5,299 nt of DNA from assembly GCA_007123465.1 (NCBI GenBank), contig SKLB01000010.1, forward strand, positions 1 to 5,299. The letters are read 5' to 3'. The position numbers and the translations under genes were made by a program. The notes under the pieces are model-generated. The model saw only the letters and a list, made by a program, of their open reading frames with translations, searched no databases and was not told the origin of the DNA. Shown one piece after another: positions 1 to 5,276 of the stretch. This stretch comes from Spirochaetales bacterium (GTDB lineage: Bacteria > Spirochaetota > Spirochaetia > DSM-27196 > PWMO01). Each line of letters opens with the position of its first letter. Position 1 is the stretch's first letter.

Positions 1-4
1 ACGA

Positions 5-35
5 TATAGTAAACTGGGAGGGGAACTATACCAGT
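5..35. repeat. Interleaved inverted repeats in the non-coding left end
   Basis: TATAGT (5-10) pairs with ACTATA (25-30), and ACTGG (13-17) pairs with CCAGT (31-35). The arms interleave, so only one of the two hairpins can form at a time. No gene is seen in bases 1-73, so this may be an operator or mRNA end structure belonging to a gene left of the window, or simply chance. Confidence 0.25.
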
Positions 36-52
36 AACCGACAATCCTATTA

Positions 53-66
53 TCGTCTCACGACGA
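53..66. terminator. Weak hairpin beyond the end of the cluster, T-rich only on the plus strand
   Basis: TCGTC-TCAC-GACGA is a five-base-pair stem. On the minus strand the loop reads GTGA, a stable GNRA-type tetraloop, but the following bases (TAATAGG) are not a T-run. On the plus strand the hairpin is followed by GTTTTATTTAGTTTT, which looks more like an intrinsic terminator for a gene entering from the left. The short stem makes it weak in either direction. Confidence 0.3.
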
Positions 67-73
67 GTTTTAT

Positions 74-1081
74 TTAGTTTTCTTCGATCAAAATATCCAG
101 GCCGAGCGAAATATCGTAGTTTTTCTTCGGCTCGACCACCAGGCGGCGACTGATCGAGTAGTTGCCGAGGCGAAACAGCACGCTGTGTTCACCCGGAGGC
201 AACGTGAACTCGTTCTCTTCGTACGCCACCGATTCTCCGTTGACAAAGAGCTCGGCGCCCGCCGGTGCCTCAAAACGTATCGATGACCGGGGCTCGCGCA
301 AGCGTAACGCTATCTGCGTCACACGTCCACGCTCAACTCCGAAGGTCAGCTGCTCGTGCTCGTAGCGCTTGGACTCCAGGCCGATGCGGTAGAGCCCGGG
401 GGGCATCAACTGCTGCTCTTCACTATATACCAGTGTATCTCCATTCAGCCGTAAAGTAAACTCGTCGACCGATTGCGCCTGCGGCGCCACAGGTTGCCCT
501 TCGGGATCGAGGACCACAAACTCAACCGCGCCGAGGTTGAGCAGAACCGGCTCGACGCGGATGGAGAAACGCGCCGAAGCCGTTTCGTGCGTGATTCCCT
601 TGCTGATGGGCAGCAGCGTCACCGCCAGTGGGAACGCGTCGGCGGGAACCGCCGATGTCACGTAGGTATCCGCGGTACCGCGGAAGTCGTGGGCGGGCTG
701 CAGCGGAACGGTGACGAAGAAGCGCGCCGCATTGGGGATCGGCAGAAAAAAAACCCTGTCGGCGCGCAGTGACATGAGCCGCGGTTCAGGGCGCGGAGAG
801 AGATTCCGGTAGAGGTAGAGCCCGAGAGCCCCGGGGTGAAGACGCGCGCCGCGCGGGACGTGAAACTCGAGGCGTACACCCCGCACAAAACGGGGGTCAG
901 AGCCGAGCCGAAGAACTGCGATCTCTTCCATGCCGATCTCAACGTGATACGGCTCGTTGCGCGCATCGTCCGACTGCTCTGCGATAATAACGCTGCCGCG
1001 AATCTGTTCCGCGTTCTGTGCGTCCGCGACAAAGGCGGTGAGAAAATAAACTGCAAACGCCAGCGTGGAGAATCGTCTCAT
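74..1081 (-). CDS. Secreted protein with C-terminal PEGA-type beta domains
   Basis: This 335-residue protein starts with a signal peptide (about 1-21, cleavage near AFVADAQ) and should be periplasmic or surface-exposed. Residues about 25-180 are beta-rich and of a type I do not recognise. Residues about 266-330 form a PEGA-like domain: an Ile-rich strand, then APAGAELFVNGE, a short loop, LPPGEHSV, GNYS and a closing LVVEPKK strand. PEGA domains are found in envelope and S-layer-linked proteins and are thought to bind other surface components. A second, weaker copy lies at about 184-262, with MPPGLYRIGL and GVERGRVTQIALRL aligning to the same strands. No transmembrane anchor or lipobox is seen. 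It follows the peptidase gene with an ATGA overlap and no clear ribosome site of its own, so translation is probably coupled. A role in positioning or regulating the hydrolase is inferred. The gene ends the cluster; no further minus-strand gene is seen in the window. Confidence 0.85.
   Translation of the reverse strand: MRRFSTLAFAVYFLTAFVADAQNAEQIRGSVIIAEQSDDARNEPYHVEIGMEEIAVLRLGSDPRFVRGVRLEFHVPRGARLHPGALGLYLYRNLSPRPEPRLMSLRADRVFFLPIPNAARFFVTVPLQPAHDFRGTADTYVTSAVPADAFPLAVTLLPISKGITHETASARFSIRVEPVLLNLGAVEFVVLDPEGQPVAPQAQSVDEFTLRLNGDTLVYSEEQQLMPPGLYRIGLESKRYEHEQLTFGVERGRVTQIALRLREPRSSIRFEAPAGAELFVNGESVAYEENEFTLPPGEHSVLFRLGNYSISRRLVVEPKKNYDISLGLDILIEEN
669..684. repeat. 16-bp perfect palindrome inside the PEGA gene
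   Basis: TCCGCGGTACCGCGGA reads identically on both strands. It encodes residues around F-R-G-T-A-D of the PEGA protein. With no central spacer it suits a dimeric DNA-binding protein or a cruciform better than an RNA hairpin, but it may be chance in a GC-rich coding sequence. Confidence 0.5.
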
Positions 1082-2016
1082 CGTCGTAAGCCGGGCATAT
1101 GCCGTGCCGGGTCTCGAGTCTCTCCGTTCAACCGTATCTCGAAGTGCAGGTGTGGTCCGGTTGACAGGCCGGAACTGCCTACGGTGCCTACAATCATACC
1201 CGAACTGACGCTATCGTTCAACCGTACGTCTATCTGGTCGAGATGACCGTAGAATGTCTGAAAACCGTTGCTGTGGCTGAGAAGCACAAAGTTGCCGTAG
1301 ATCGGATGGTACCCGATGGCTTCCACCTGTCCCTCGCGCGAAGCGTGCACGGCGGTGCCTCGCGGTGCCGCAAAGTCGACCCCGGCATGAAAGGCGCGTC
1401 TGTTGGTCAAAGGGCTGATGCGATAGCCGTAGTGCGAGGATATGCGTATGTTGCGTACCGGACGGCGGAACAGGATGTTCAGAAACGCCAGGCGTTCGAC
1501 ACGGTCAAAGTCCTGAGCGGCGTAAAACCAAAAACGCTCGGTGCCGTTGGCAGTCTGGAGGACAAGCTCCGTGTAATCGTGGTCTGAGCGTTCGCCGCTG
1601 ACGCGCAGTTCGTGAATCAGTTGCTCTAGATCCGAGTGCGGGACTTCGGCAACAAATATCCCCGGCTGGGACGGAATCAGGAGGTACTCGGTATCGGGCG
1701 GAATTTCGTTCTGCGGCAAGCGGTTGACCGTTGCGAGGGTGCTGTAGGAAAGGCTGAAACGGGCTGCCAGCTCGATCAGCGTGGCGCCCGGATCCGCAGC
1801 GTAGCGGTAGAGCTGCAGTGGCGGCAGCTCTTGGTCGGCGCTGCGGCGCACGTGGAACTCGCGGATACTCTCTTGATGCTGACGATACAGCGGGTCACTG
1901 TGATGGGCGCGTTCGATTAGTGGGTAATCCGACGAGTGGGCGGACAGTGGAAGTAGTGCAGCGGATATCAGCACCGAGCACAGAAAGACCAGTCTGAAGT
2001 CAGCTGTTATCCGCAT
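1078..2016 (-). CDS. Secreted LysM-M23 peptidase (LytM/NlpD-type peptidoglycan endopeptidase)
   Basis: This 312-residue exported protein has a signal peptide at about 1-27 (cleavage likely around LPLSAHS). A LysM peptidoglycan-binding domain lies at about 70-116 (ATLIELAARFSLS, then a closing LLIPSQPG). A linker of about 70 residues follows, then a C-terminal M23 metallopeptidase domain at about 190-305. All active-site residues are present: HAGVD with His210 and Asp214, GHL with His258, and HLHFE with His289 and His291. By analogy with LytM, His210, Asp214 and His291 hold zinc while His258 and His289 are catalytic, so this is probably an active hydrolase that cuts peptide cross-links, unlike degenerate EnvC/NlpD activators. 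ATG 2016 has no canonical ribosome site (GGACGG directly adjacent) and lies within the end of the membrane-protein gene, which points to coupled translation. The stop overlaps the next start as ATGA. Domain calls are firm; the exact bond cut is unknown. Confidence 0.95.
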   Translation of the reverse strand: MRITADFRLVFLCSVLISAALLPLSAHSSDYPLIERAHHSDPLYRQHQESIREFHVRRSADQELPPLQLYRYAADPGATLIELAARFSLSYSTLATVNRLPQNEIPPDTEYLLIPSQPGIFVAEVPHSDLEQLIHELRVSGERSDHDYTELVLQTANGTERFWFYAAQDFDRVERLAFLNILFRRPVRNIRISSHYGYRISPLTNRRAFHAGVDFAAPRGTAVHASREGQVEAIGYHPIYGNFVLLSHSNGFQTFYGHLDQIDVRLNDSVSSGMIVGTVGSSGLSTGPHLHFEIRLNGETRDPARHMPGLRR

Positions 2017-2461
2017 CCGTCCGCTGCATGCGTCCTGCCGGCATGCCGATAGTCAACAGTAGGACGATGCCGACCACTACCGCAGCCGCATAGCGCGCGT
2101 TTGCCGCAAGAACCGCGGTCAGGTACGCAAGCGCGAGTACCAGGAAAACCATTGCCACCGCGCGCGCGCGCCGTACAATCACCCCTCGCGGAAGCTCTTC
2201 GTGGCGTACGGCCTCGACCAGGGCCCGGACCCGCTTGTACACCAGCAGTCCCAGCAGGCCGATCAGCCCCGTGCTTATCAATGCGGTGTAGGTATCGCGT
2301 GCGCGCGTGGCCAGAAACCACAGAGGATAGACGCCGGCTACCGCTATCGCGACTGTGGCCACCAACACGGCTGCCACGGTAGCTACAGCACGCAGAACCG
2401 CGCCGTAGCCGCGCACCAGCCGCGAAGCGCTGCGGCGCAGCTGCACGCAGAACCTACTCAT
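2000..2461 (-). CDS. Small integral membrane protein of unknown function, four predicted helices
   Basis: I do not recognise the family. From the chosen start the product has 153 residues: an Arg-rich N-terminus (MSRFCVQLRRSASRLVRG) and four hydrophobic stretches at about 25-49, 57-76, 101-119 and 123-141. Helices 2 and 3 are separated by a charged segment (KRVRALVEAVRHEELPRGVIVRRAR). The positive-inside rule puts both the N-terminus and this middle loop in the cytoplasm. The C-terminus is short and polar. An open frame extends upstream to 2506, but ATG at 2461 is preferred because GGGAGG (2465-2470) stands just before it and the longer version would overlap the TPR gene by 53 bases. The gene overlaps the TPR gene by 8 bases and the peptidase gene by 17. 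The composition is Ala/Val/Arg-rich with higher G+C than the MCE gene, and it includes a (CG)6 tract at 2159-2170. The setting suggests a function in envelope upkeep; nothing in the sequence shows what it does. Confidence 0.78.
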   Translation of the reverse strand: MSRFCVQLRRSASRLVRGYGAVLRAVATVAAVLVATVAIAVAGVYPLWFLATRARDTYTALISTGLIGLLGLLVYKRVRALVEAVRHEELPRGVIVRRARAVAMVFLVLALAYLTAVLAANARYAAAVVVGIVLLLTIGMPAGRMQRTDADNS

Positions 2462-3377
2462 ACGCCTCCCGTCGTGTCCGGTAGTAGTCCGCGAGTTCGT
2501 TGTCACCCTGCTCCAGCGCGATCTCCATTAATCGATCGAGCATCGCGGCTGCCTGGGCGTGCAGGCGCAGCGCGGAGTAGACGTGGTAGGCACGCCGAGA
2601 ATAGTCGTGAGCCGGCTGCATTTCACCCATCCGTAAATAAACCTGGCCGATTGCCGCCAGATCCTGAGCGATGCCGGTGGAGTTCTCCACGCGCTTGTCG
2701 TTCTCCAGAGCCTTCTGAGCGTACTCGAGGGCCTGTTGCTGATTGCCGGCGCGCGATTCAATGGCGGCCAGCAGATAGAAGTTGGCTGCCATCTCCTCGA
2801 AGCGCCGTGCGTCCTGGTTTATGGCCAGTGCCTGCTCGGTCAGGCGGCGCGCCTCGCGCTCGTTTGACTGGCGGTGTTCGAGTCCGGCCATATTATGGTA
2901 CAGAATTGCCGCCTCTAAGGAGTCTTCGCCGGGGCGCAGCTGCTCGATTCCCCGGCTGAAATGTAAACGCGCCAGGGCGTTGTCTCCTCGCTGCAGCGCC
3001 AGTTCTCCCAGGTTGTTGTAGCTCTGCAGCAGAAGCTGGCGCGAGTCTTCGCTGCGGGCGATCTGGTAGGCGGCGTCGAAATGAATCTGAGCGCTGTCGT
3101 AGGCCCCAACGGTCAGGTAGACGCGACCAATCGAGTTGTGGCTGCGAGCAGCGCCGGGCAGATGGTCTACCGAGAGGTTTTCGCGCAGTGACATCTCGAA
3201 GAACTGCAGCGCTTGCGGGTACTGTCCGCGGGCAAAGTAGTTGTTGCCGTAGCCGGCAAGCTGCGCGGCGCGGTTCTGCGCATCGACTATCTCGTCGGGC
3301 GGCTCGGGGACCGATGAGCATCCCCACAGTAGTAGCGCGAGCAGCGCCGTCAGCAACGCATTTCTAGAAGCCGTCAT
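2454..3377 (-). CDS. TPR-repeat lipoprotein (seven tandem tetratricopeptide repeats)
   Basis: This 307-residue exported protein begins with a short hydrophobic signal ending in L-W-G-C, a relaxed lipobox with the lipidated Cys at residue 20; Trp at -2 is unusual outside spirochaetes. After a short acidic/proline linker, the rest is seven TPR repeats that act as a protein-protein interaction scaffold. Numbered from the GTG codon at 3380 (Cys21), the repeats start near 38, 78, 118, 158, 198, 238 and 278, exactly 40 residues apart. Gly/Ala at position 8 and Ala at 20 recur in most of them, with aromatic residues often at 11 and 24. I chose ATG at 3377 over GTG at 3380 because GGAG at 3386-3389 then lies eight bases upstream. 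The gene overlaps the MCE gene by 14 bases and the next gene by 8, so it is translationally coupled on both sides. A partner role for the MCE transporter or the wall hydrolase is inferred from position only. Confidence 0.88.
   Translation of the reverse strand: MTASRNALLTALLALLLWGCSSVPEPPDEIVDAQNRAAQLAGYGNNYFARGQYPQALQFFEMSLRENLSVDHLPGAARSHNSIGRVYLTVGAYDSAQIHFDAAYQIARSEDSRQLLLQSYNNLGELALQRGDNALARLHFSRGIEQLRPGEDSLEAAILYHNMAGLEHRQSNEREARRLTEQALAINQDARRFEEMAANFYLLAAIESRAGNQQQALEYAQKALENDKRVENSTGIAQDLAAIGQVYLRMGEMQPAHDYSRRAYHVYSALRLHAQAAAMLDRLMEIALEQGDNELADYYRTRREAYE
2465..2470 (-). promoter_or_regulatory. Ribosome binding site that decides the start of the four-helix membrane protein
   Basis: GGGAGG on the minus strand, within the last codons of the TPR gene, ends three bases before ATG 2461 (the core GGAG lies about five away). 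It is the strongest Shine-Dalgarno sequence in the window and supports this start over the upstream open frame reaching 2506. Confidence 0.65.
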
Positions 3378-4386
3378 CACGGAAACTCCGCACCGTGGTC
3401 GGCTGTTCGCGGCGAGCAGGGATACCGCCGCGTAGCAGCGGGTTATTTCGCAGTCCTTCCATCACATCCTGTCCGGCGCCAAGCGCCTCCCGGCCTTCTT
3501 CCAGGATCGTCATCAGCTGTGGTGAGGTGGCGTTGACAAACTCGGCAAACTCCTGCACCTCAGCGATACTCTGATTCAAGCCCAGCAGAATCGCCTCCAC
3601 CTGCAGGAACAGCGCATCCTCATCGTCCAGGAAGGTGGCCATCGATCCGGATGGGTCTATCAGCCGCGGTACGATCCCGGTCGGATCGCGGAATTCGGTT
3701 GTCATCGCTGCCACGTTGTCCGAGATTACCGCGGCATTGACGATCAGTGATTCGGCCTCGACCAGAAGCCTGTTGGTCTGGTTCACCAGATCCTGGATCG
3801 GGCCTTGGCCGCTTCCGTCAAAGGTAGCCGCAATTCCCTCTATGACCACAGCCAGCGACTCGGAGACTTCTTCAACGTTGGCCAGAATTGGTCCAAGCTG
3901 CTCGATAATCTGCGAGATGGTGTCTTCCTGGTCGGGTATTCTGACCAGGTTGCGCCGCACCAGATCTCGGCCGATGGGGCTGTGGATCGACGGAATCAGC
4001 GATTCTTCTTCTATCGGATCGCTGGGCTCTGCTCCCTGATGGAATACCAGCCCGCCACCGATTCCAAGCGGATTGGTAACGCGCTGAATAACGGAGTTTT
4101 CCCAGACACGATCGATGAAAGTGTCCTGCAGGAAGAAGTGCACGTGAACCTCGCTGTCGTCGGTTAGACGAACATCGGTTACACGGCCGACCTGGAACCC
4201 TTTGAATGTGATTGCCATACCGGTACTCACACCCGAGGCACTCGGTAGAATGGTGTAGTAGCGGTAATTGCGCGCAAACCAGCGCTGGTTACTGCCTATC
4301 GATATAAGGATGGCGAGGAGGAATCCAAGCGCAACGATCAGAAATACGCCTACAACCTGGTTCACAAATCGAATCCGGAACTTCAT
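3364..4386 (-). CDS. mlaD: MlaD-like MCE-domain protein (periplasmic lipid-transfer subunit)
   Basis: This 340-residue protein is anchored by one N-terminal membrane helix (about 10-31) with the rest facing the periplasm. Residues about 40-133 form an MCE domain: the stretch from Ser49 through Gly54-Met57, Phe61-Gly63 and Val66-Gly67-Val69 follows the family pattern of a G-x-x-V-x-[FY]-x-G-[FV]-x-V-G-x-V core. Members assemble as hexameric rings with a central lipid channel and work with an MlaE permease and MlaF ATPase; here the ATPase gene is directly upstream. E. coli MlaD has about 183 residues, so this one has a long extra tail. Residues about 153-312 look largely helical with heptad-like hydrophobic spacing, broken by glycine/proline-rich turns at 189-197 and 234-247, and end in NPLLRGGIP (315-323). 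The tail could extend the ring into a tube, as in longer MCE proteins. The ATG start is preceded by a promoter candidate and only a weak ribosome site. The 3' end overlaps the TPR gene by 14 bases. Confidence 0.93.
   Translation of the reverse strand: MKFRIRFVNQVVGVFLIVALGFLLAILISIGSNQRWFARNYRYYTILPSASGVSTGMAITFKGFQVGRVTDVRLTDDSEVHVHFFLQDTFIDRVWENSVIQRVTNPLGIGGGLVFHQGAEPSDPIEEESLIPSIHSPIGRDLVRRNLVRIPDQEDTISQIIEQLGPILANVEEVSESLAVVIEGIAATFDGSGQGPIQDLVNQTNRLLVEAESLIVNAAVISDNVAAMTTEFRDPTGIVPRLIDPSGSMATFLDDEDALFLQVEAILLGLNQSIAEVQEFAEFVNATSPQLMTILEEGREALGAGQDVMEGLRNNPLLRGGIPARREQPTTVRSFRDDGF
3386..3389 (-). promoter_or_regulatory. Ribosome binding site of the TPR lipoprotein gene
   Basis: The minus-strand GGAG lies inside the end of the MCE coding region, eight bases before ATG 3377 and five before GTG 3380. 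The spacing favours the ATG as the real start. Confidence 0.6.
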
Positions 4387-4456
4387 GATCTCTGTGGAGT
4401 CTAGTCATAGCGCGTGGGTTGGTCAATACGGCCGCGGGGCCACCGCAGCCCGGCGG
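4387..4456 (-). promoter_or_regulatory. Largest intergenic gap, with a sigma70-like promoter before the MCE gene
   Basis: These 70 bases separate the ATPase stop from the MCE start and are the only real gap between complete genes in the window. On the minus strand, TTGACC (4421-4426, five of six consensus -35 bases), a 17-base spacer and TAGACT (4398-4403, four of six -10 bases) form a well-spaced sigma70-type promoter. The expected transcription start, near 4391, would lie only about five bases before the ATG at 4386. The transcript would therefore be nearly leaderless, and indeed no good Shine-Dalgarno sequence precedes that ATG. Upstream of the -35, bases 4429-4456 are almost pure G+C (26 of 28) with short inverted repeats such as GGCC-N4-GGCC (4430-4441), but there is no T-run to make a terminator. 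Confidence 0.5.
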
Positions 4457-5254
4457 TCAGTCCGACTCGGCGTTGTTCAACAGATCCAGGATATCGCCGT
4501 CAAAGGTTGCGGCATCCGAGAGTACCTCGGTCAATACCTGTTGGACTTCGCGGTCGCTGCTGGAAGCTACTTCGCGCAGTGGGCCAAACGCGCGTACGCT
4601 TCCGGCGATGATGACCAGCAGGTAGTCGGCGAGCTGCGCGGTGAGCTCGACGTTGTGACTGATGCCGATCAGGGTGGTTCCGCGCCGCTTGTAGCCGGCC
4701 AGCAGCGCTTCGATGCGTTGGGCGGCCTGGTGATCAACGAAACTGGTTGGTTCGTCAAACAGCAGCACCTGCGGATCGAGCACCAAAGCGCGCAGAAACG
4801 AGACAATTTTCCTTTCGCCGGCGGACAACGCAGCGGGTCGCAGCGTCATGTGGCGCCGGATCGGGAACGCCCCAACCAGTCGGTCTATGCGGTTGCGGAT
4901 CTCGTCTGCGGGCATGCGCGGATAGTGGTACTGCAGCGGCAGGGCCAGATTCTGGAAGATCGTCATGTTCTGCCACAACGCGCCGTCCTGGAAGGCGAAA
5001 CCGAGTCTGCGGCGCAGGTGTCGTTCGTTTGCGCCGGAAGTCGCGGTGATATCAACACCGTTGTAGCTGACCTTGCCGCGGTCCGGCGGAAACAGTCCGG
5101 CGGCGATCTTGAGCAGCGTCGTCTTGCCCGAGCCGGATGGACCGAGGATCAGGGTGGTTGCGGCGTAGGGGAACTCGATGCTGACGTCGTCGAGAATGGT
5201 AAAACCGTCGCGGACAAAACTGGCGTGCTGGACGCTGATTTTCGCTTCATTCAT
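4457..5254 (-). CDS. mlaF: MlaF-like ABC transporter ATP-binding protein (phospholipid/MCE transport)
   Basis: This 265-residue protein is a single complete ABC nucleotide-binding domain. It should sit on the cytoplasmic face of the inner membrane and hydrolyse ATP to drive lipid movement through an MlaE permease and the MCE protein encoded next. Visible motifs are Walker A GPSGSGKTT (38-46), Q-loop Gln89 (FAFQDGALW), signature LSAGERKI (143-150), Walker B VLLFDEPT (163-170), D-loop SFVD (171-174) and switch His200 (GISHN). The Q-loop context FQxGALxxxxT is typical of MlaF/TTG2A-type ATPases. The signature departs from the usual LSGGQ/LSGGM, with Ala for the second Gly and Glu at the Gln position. 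About 40 residues follow the last core strand; in E. coli MlaF an extended C-terminus contacts MlaB, but no MlaB gene is seen here. The start is ATG at 5254, with GGGTGG six bases upstream. The MlaF assignment rests on motifs plus the downstream MCE gene; the ATPase call itself is very secure. Confidence 0.93.
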   Translation of the reverse strand: MNEAKISVQHASFVRDGFTILDDVSIEFPYAATTLILGPSGSGKTTLLKIAAGLFPPDRGKVSYNGVDITATSGANERHLRRRLGFAFQDGALWQNMTIFQNLALPLQYHYPRMPADEIRNRIDRLVGAFPIRRHMTLRPAALSAGERKIVSFLRALVLDPQVLLFDEPTSFVDHQAAQRIEALLAGYKRRGTTLIGISHNVELTAQLADYLLVIIAGSVRAFGPLREVASSSDREVQQVLTEVLSDAATFDGDILDLLNNAESD

Positions 5255-5276
5255 TGCGTGCCACCCACAGATACTC

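Noticed and set aside
1094..1103. GGCATATGCC palindrome just before the PEGA gene start as an operator
   Set aside because: Only 10 bp, inside the last peptidase codons, and no promoter elements are near it; chance is likely.
2159..2170. (CG)6 dinucleotide tract as a phase-variation switch
   Set aside because: Six units is short, the tract simply encodes Arg-Ala-Arg-Ala codons, and nothing suggests on/off control.
2461..2506. Upstream start for the four-helix membrane protein (extra 15 residues)
   Set aside because: The extra residues are hydrophilic, would deepen overlap with the TPR gene, and lack the strong GGGAGG that precedes ATG 2461.
2201..2959. Plus-strand open frame of 252 residues
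   Set aside because: Arg/Pro/Ser-rich translation without recognisable motifs, antisense to the membrane-protein and TPR genes.
4429..4456. GC-rich inverted repeats after the ATPase stop as a terminator
   Set aside because: Stems are only about four base pairs and no T-run follows.
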